A stretch of 17,985 bases of DNA from Treponema sp. (GTDB lineage Bacteria > Spirochaetota > Spirochaetia > Treponematales > Treponemataceae). The position numbers and the translations under genes were made by a program. The stretch covers positions 1-17,985 of the forward strand of contig JAILNT010000367.1 of the NCBI GenBank assembly GCA_024691265.1, read 5' to 3'. Each line of letters begins with the position of its first letter. The stretch's first letter is position 1. The notes below the pieces were generated by a model that did not search any database, was not told the origin of the DNA, and saw nothing but the letters and a program-made list of their open reading frames with translations. Positions 16,231-17,985 of this stretch are shown piece by piece.

Positions 16231-16255
16231 TAATATTGCACAATACGCAATATTA
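16231..16255. promoter_or_regulatory. Inverted repeat upstream of ilvC, probable operator
   Basis: TAATATTGC (16231-16239) and GCAATATTA (16247-16255) are perfect nine-base arms around a seven-base spacer. A nested TATTG-CA-CAATA (16234-16245) overlaps it. The word TACGCAA occurs in the right part (16244-16250) and again at 16275-16281, 31 bases on, which is close to three helical turns. This looks like a binding site for a dimeric regulator of ilvC. Confidence 0.5.
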
Positions 16256-16272
16256 AAATGAAAATGTTTCAC

Positions 16273-16299
16273 TTTACGCAACAGGATTTATGGTATATA
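16273..16299 (+). promoter_or_regulatory. Candidate ilvC promoter
   Basis: An extended -10, TGG plus TATATA (16291-16299), lies 40 bases before the ilvC start. TTTACG (16273-16278) could act as a -35 with a short 15-base spacer. The second TACGCAA word overlaps this -35, so a bound regulator would touch the polymerase site. Confidence 0.4.
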
Positions 16300-16338
16300 A
16301 ATATAAGCATAATTAAACAAATTACAGGGAGATTAAAG

Positions 16339-17823
16339 ATGGGTAACAATTATTTCAATTCTATTCCTTGGCGTGAAGCTAGATTGCAGCTTGGACATTG
16401 TCGTTCAATGGCTAAAGAAGAATTCGCTGATGGCGTAAATGCTCTTAAAGGAAAAAAGATTGTAATTGTAGGCTGTGGAGCACAGGGATTAAATCAGGGT
16501 TTATGTCTCCGTGCATCTGGTTTGGATGTAAGCTATGCACTCCGCGAAAGTGCAATTACAGAAAAAAGACAGAGCTGGAAGAATGCTACAGAAAATGGCT
16601 TCAAAGTTGGTACATACGATGAGCTTATTCCTACAGCAGACCTTGTTGGTAACCTTACTCCAGATAAGCAGCATACTCCTGTAATCACTGAAGTTATGAA
16701 GAGAATGAAGCAGGGCTCTGCTCTTTGGTATAGCCACGGTTTCAATATGATAGAAGAAGGTATGCAGATTCGTAAGGACATCACAGTTGTAATGTGTGCT
16801 CCAAAGGGACCTGGTACAGAAGTTTGGCATGAATTTGAGCGTGGATTTGGAGTTCCAGACCTTATCGCTGTTCACCCTGTAAATGACCCAGAAGGAAAAG
16901 GCTGGGCTTATGCAAAGGCTTTAGCTGTTGGAATGGGAGGAGCAAAGGCTGGTGTCCTCGAATCTTCATTTGTTGCAGAAGTAAAATCTGACTTAATGGG
17001 AGAGCAGACAATTCTTTGTGGTATGCTCCAGGCAGGAACAATTCTTTGTTTCGACAAGATGGTTTCAGAAGGTATTGCTCCTGAATATGCTACAAAACTT
17101 TTGATGCACGGCTGGAATGTAATTTCAGAAGCATTGAAATGGGGTGGAATCACAAATATGATGGATCGCCTTTCTAACCCTGCAAAAATCAAGGCTAATG
17201 AGCTTTCTAAACAGCTCAAGAAAGAACTTGCTCCTTTGTACCAGAAGCATATGGACGATATCATTTCTGGAAAGTTCTCTTCAACAATGATGCAAGACTG
17301 GGCTAATAAAGACCACGACCTTCTCACATGGCGTGAAGAAACAGGAAAGCTTGCATTTGAATCTACTGCAGAATCTACAGAAGAAATCTCTGAACAGGAA
17401 TATTTCGACAAGGGAATCTTACTTGTAGCAATGGTAAAGGCTGGCTGTGAATTAGCATTTGAAACAATGGTAGATGCAGGTATCAAGGAAGAAAGTGCAT
17501 ATTATGAATCATTGCATGAAGTTCCTCTTATTGCAAACCTTATCGACCGCAAGCGTCTTTATGAAATGAACCGTGTTATTTCAGATACTGCAGAATATGG
17601 CTGCTACCTTTTCTCTAATGCTGCTGTACCACTTCTCAAGGATTTTATGTCAAAAATCCACACAGACGTTATCGGAAAGGGCTTAGATTTAGCATCAACA
17701 GCTGTTCCAAATACTCAGCTTGTAGCAGCTAATGCTGAAATCCGTAATCACCCAATAGAAGTTGTTGGCCGTAAGCTTCGTGCATACATGACAGCAATGA
17801 AACCTATTGATGCTACAAAATAA
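16339..17823 (+). CDS. ilvC: Ketol-acid reductoisomerase, class II (long form)
   Basis: IlvC converts acetolactate and acetohydroxybutyrate to dihydroxy acids in valine, leucine and isoleucine synthesis, using NADPH and magnesium. At 494 residues it is the long class II form and aligns by eye along its whole length with the Escherichia coli enzyme. The nucleotide loop is VGCGAQG (44-50). The NADPH-phosphate contacts Arg69, Arg77 and Ser79 are kept. Catalytic Lys156 (APKGPGTE), Asp218 and Glu222 (SDLMGE), and the second-domain EESAYYESLHE are present. Relative to E. coli, a Gly before YSHGF is Trp here (SALWYSHGF) and CPGTEV reads GPGTEV. ATG 16339 has AGGGAG at 16326-16331, seven bases upstream; the in-frame ATG 16258 has no ribosome site and adds unrelated residues. 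It stands alone, with no ilvB, ilvN or ilvD beside it. Confidence 0.97.
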   Translation: MGNNYFNSIPWREARLQLGHCRSMAKEEFADGVNALKGKKIVIVGCGAQGLNQGLCLRASGLDVSYALRESAITEKRQSWKNATENGFKVGTYDELIPTADLVGNLTPDKQHTPVITEVMKRMKQGSALWYSHGFNMIEEGMQIRKDITVVMCAPKGPGTEVWHEFERGFGVPDLIAVHPVNDPEGKGWAYAKALAVGMGGAKAGVLESSFVAEVKSDLMGEQTILCGMLQAGTILCFDKMVSEGIAPEYATKLLMHGWNVISEALKWGGITNMMDRLSNPAKIKANELSKQLKKELAPLYQKHMDDIISGKFSSTMMQDWANKDHDLLTWREETGKLAFESTAESTEEISEQEYFDKGILLVAMVKAGCELAFETMVDAGIKEESAYYESLHEVPLIANLIDRKRLYEMNRVISDTAEYGCYLFSNAAVPLLKDFMSKIHTDVIGKGLDLASTAVPNTQLVAANAEIRNHPIEVVGRKLRAYMTAMKPIDATK

Positions 17824-17864
17824 ATTGCATAATAATTAAAAATACTTCTTAGTGAAACTTGTAT

Positions 17865-17901
17865 AAAAGACAGTCTCTTAAGTTTTAAGAGACTGTCTTT
17901 T
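17865..17901. terminator. Bidirectional intrinsic terminator
   Basis: Bases 17865-17881 and 17885-17901 form a perfect 17-pair stem around the loop GTT. The outer ends are AAAA and TTTT, so each strand ends its hairpin in a U run, and the plus strand continues TTTTATTTTAT. It serves ilvC and the convergent gene at the right edge. Confidence 0.9.
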
Positions 17902-17985
17902 ATTTTATAATTAAAAATCTTTTTCCCTGATACTTTGGTAAAAATCGTTTTATCTGTCCGTTTTCAAAATGTATTTCTATTACCC
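17900..17985 (-). CDS. C-terminal end of an unidentified minus-strand gene (partial)
   Basis: Of the three minus-strand frames at the right edge, only one stays open. It reads 27 codons ending FENGQIKRFLPKYQGK-RFLIIK and then a TAA at 17902-17900. The stop falls on the terminator stem, which is just where a convergent gene would end. The peptide is too short to identify and the start lies outside the window. A chance open frame is possible, but the convergent terminator supports a real gene end. Confidence 0.45.
   Translation of the reverse strand, partial: VIEIHFENGQIKRFLPKYQGKRFLIIK

Noticed and set aside
16258..16338. Upstream ATG extending IlvC by 27 residues
   Set aside because: It has no ribosome site and overlaps the predicted promoter. 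The E. coli-like N-terminus begins at 16339.
16501..17486. Long minus-strand open frames opposite ilvC
   Set aside because: These are shadows of a strongly conserved gene and have no recognisable domain or ribosome site.
1..17985. CRISPR arrays, tRNA or rRNA genes, transposases, phage genes
   Set aside because: No regularly spaced repeats, no cloverleaf or rRNA-like stretches, and no recombinase or phage protein motifs were found.

Overview
The window looks like a chromosomal segment of a pectin-using spirochaete, most likely a gut, rumen or oral Treponema. The DNA is AT-rich. A large envelope protein at the left edge joins a FlgD-like Ig fold to an OmpA-type domain, an arrangement I associate with treponemes. 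Both transport operons have lipoprotein binding proteins with spirochaete-style lipoboxes. The species cannot be named from sequence alone.

Layout. (1) 1-2251, minus strand: a multidomain OmpA-family envelope protein whose 3' end lies outside the window. (2) 2407-12139, plus strand: a locus for rhamnogalacturonan-I (RG-I, the pectin backbone). It holds two LplB/LplC-type sugar permeases, a lipoprotein solute-binding protein, a strong terminator, then a PL11 (YesW-like) rhamnogalacturonan lyase, a NodB-type polysaccharide deacetylase, and a PL26/YetA-like exo-rhamnogalacturonan lyase. (3) 12250-13653, minus strand: an SGNH esterase and a HAD-IA hydrolase in one reading frame, separated by a single stop codon and three further codons. 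(4) 13821-16138, plus strand: a polar amino-acid ABC transporter (binding protein, permease, ATPase) ending in a terminator. (5) 16339-17823, plus strand: ilvC with its own promoter and a long inverted repeat upstream. (6) 17900-17985: probable last 27 codons of a convergent minus-strand gene that shares a bidirectional terminator with ilvC.

How the genes work together. Neither lyase, nor the deacetylase, nor the SGNH esterase has a signal peptide. The simplest reading is that RG-I fragments are made outside, imported by the 2407-5981 transporter, and then deacetylated and cleaved in the cytoplasm. The sugar importer has no ATPase gene here, so it must borrow one, as Bacillus importers of this family do with MsmX. 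No GH105 unsaturated-galacturonyl hydrolase and no regulator gene is present, so the pathway must be completed elsewhere.

The most unusual item is the amino-acid binding protein at 13821-14600. Its type-3 substrate-binding domain is circularly permuted: the second half of the family domain comes first and the first half comes last, with the break at the interlobe hinge. Other points to check are the inverted repeat and helically phased half-site upstream of ilvC, several intercistronic hairpins without U tracts, and the same-frame SGNH-TGA-HAD arrangement.
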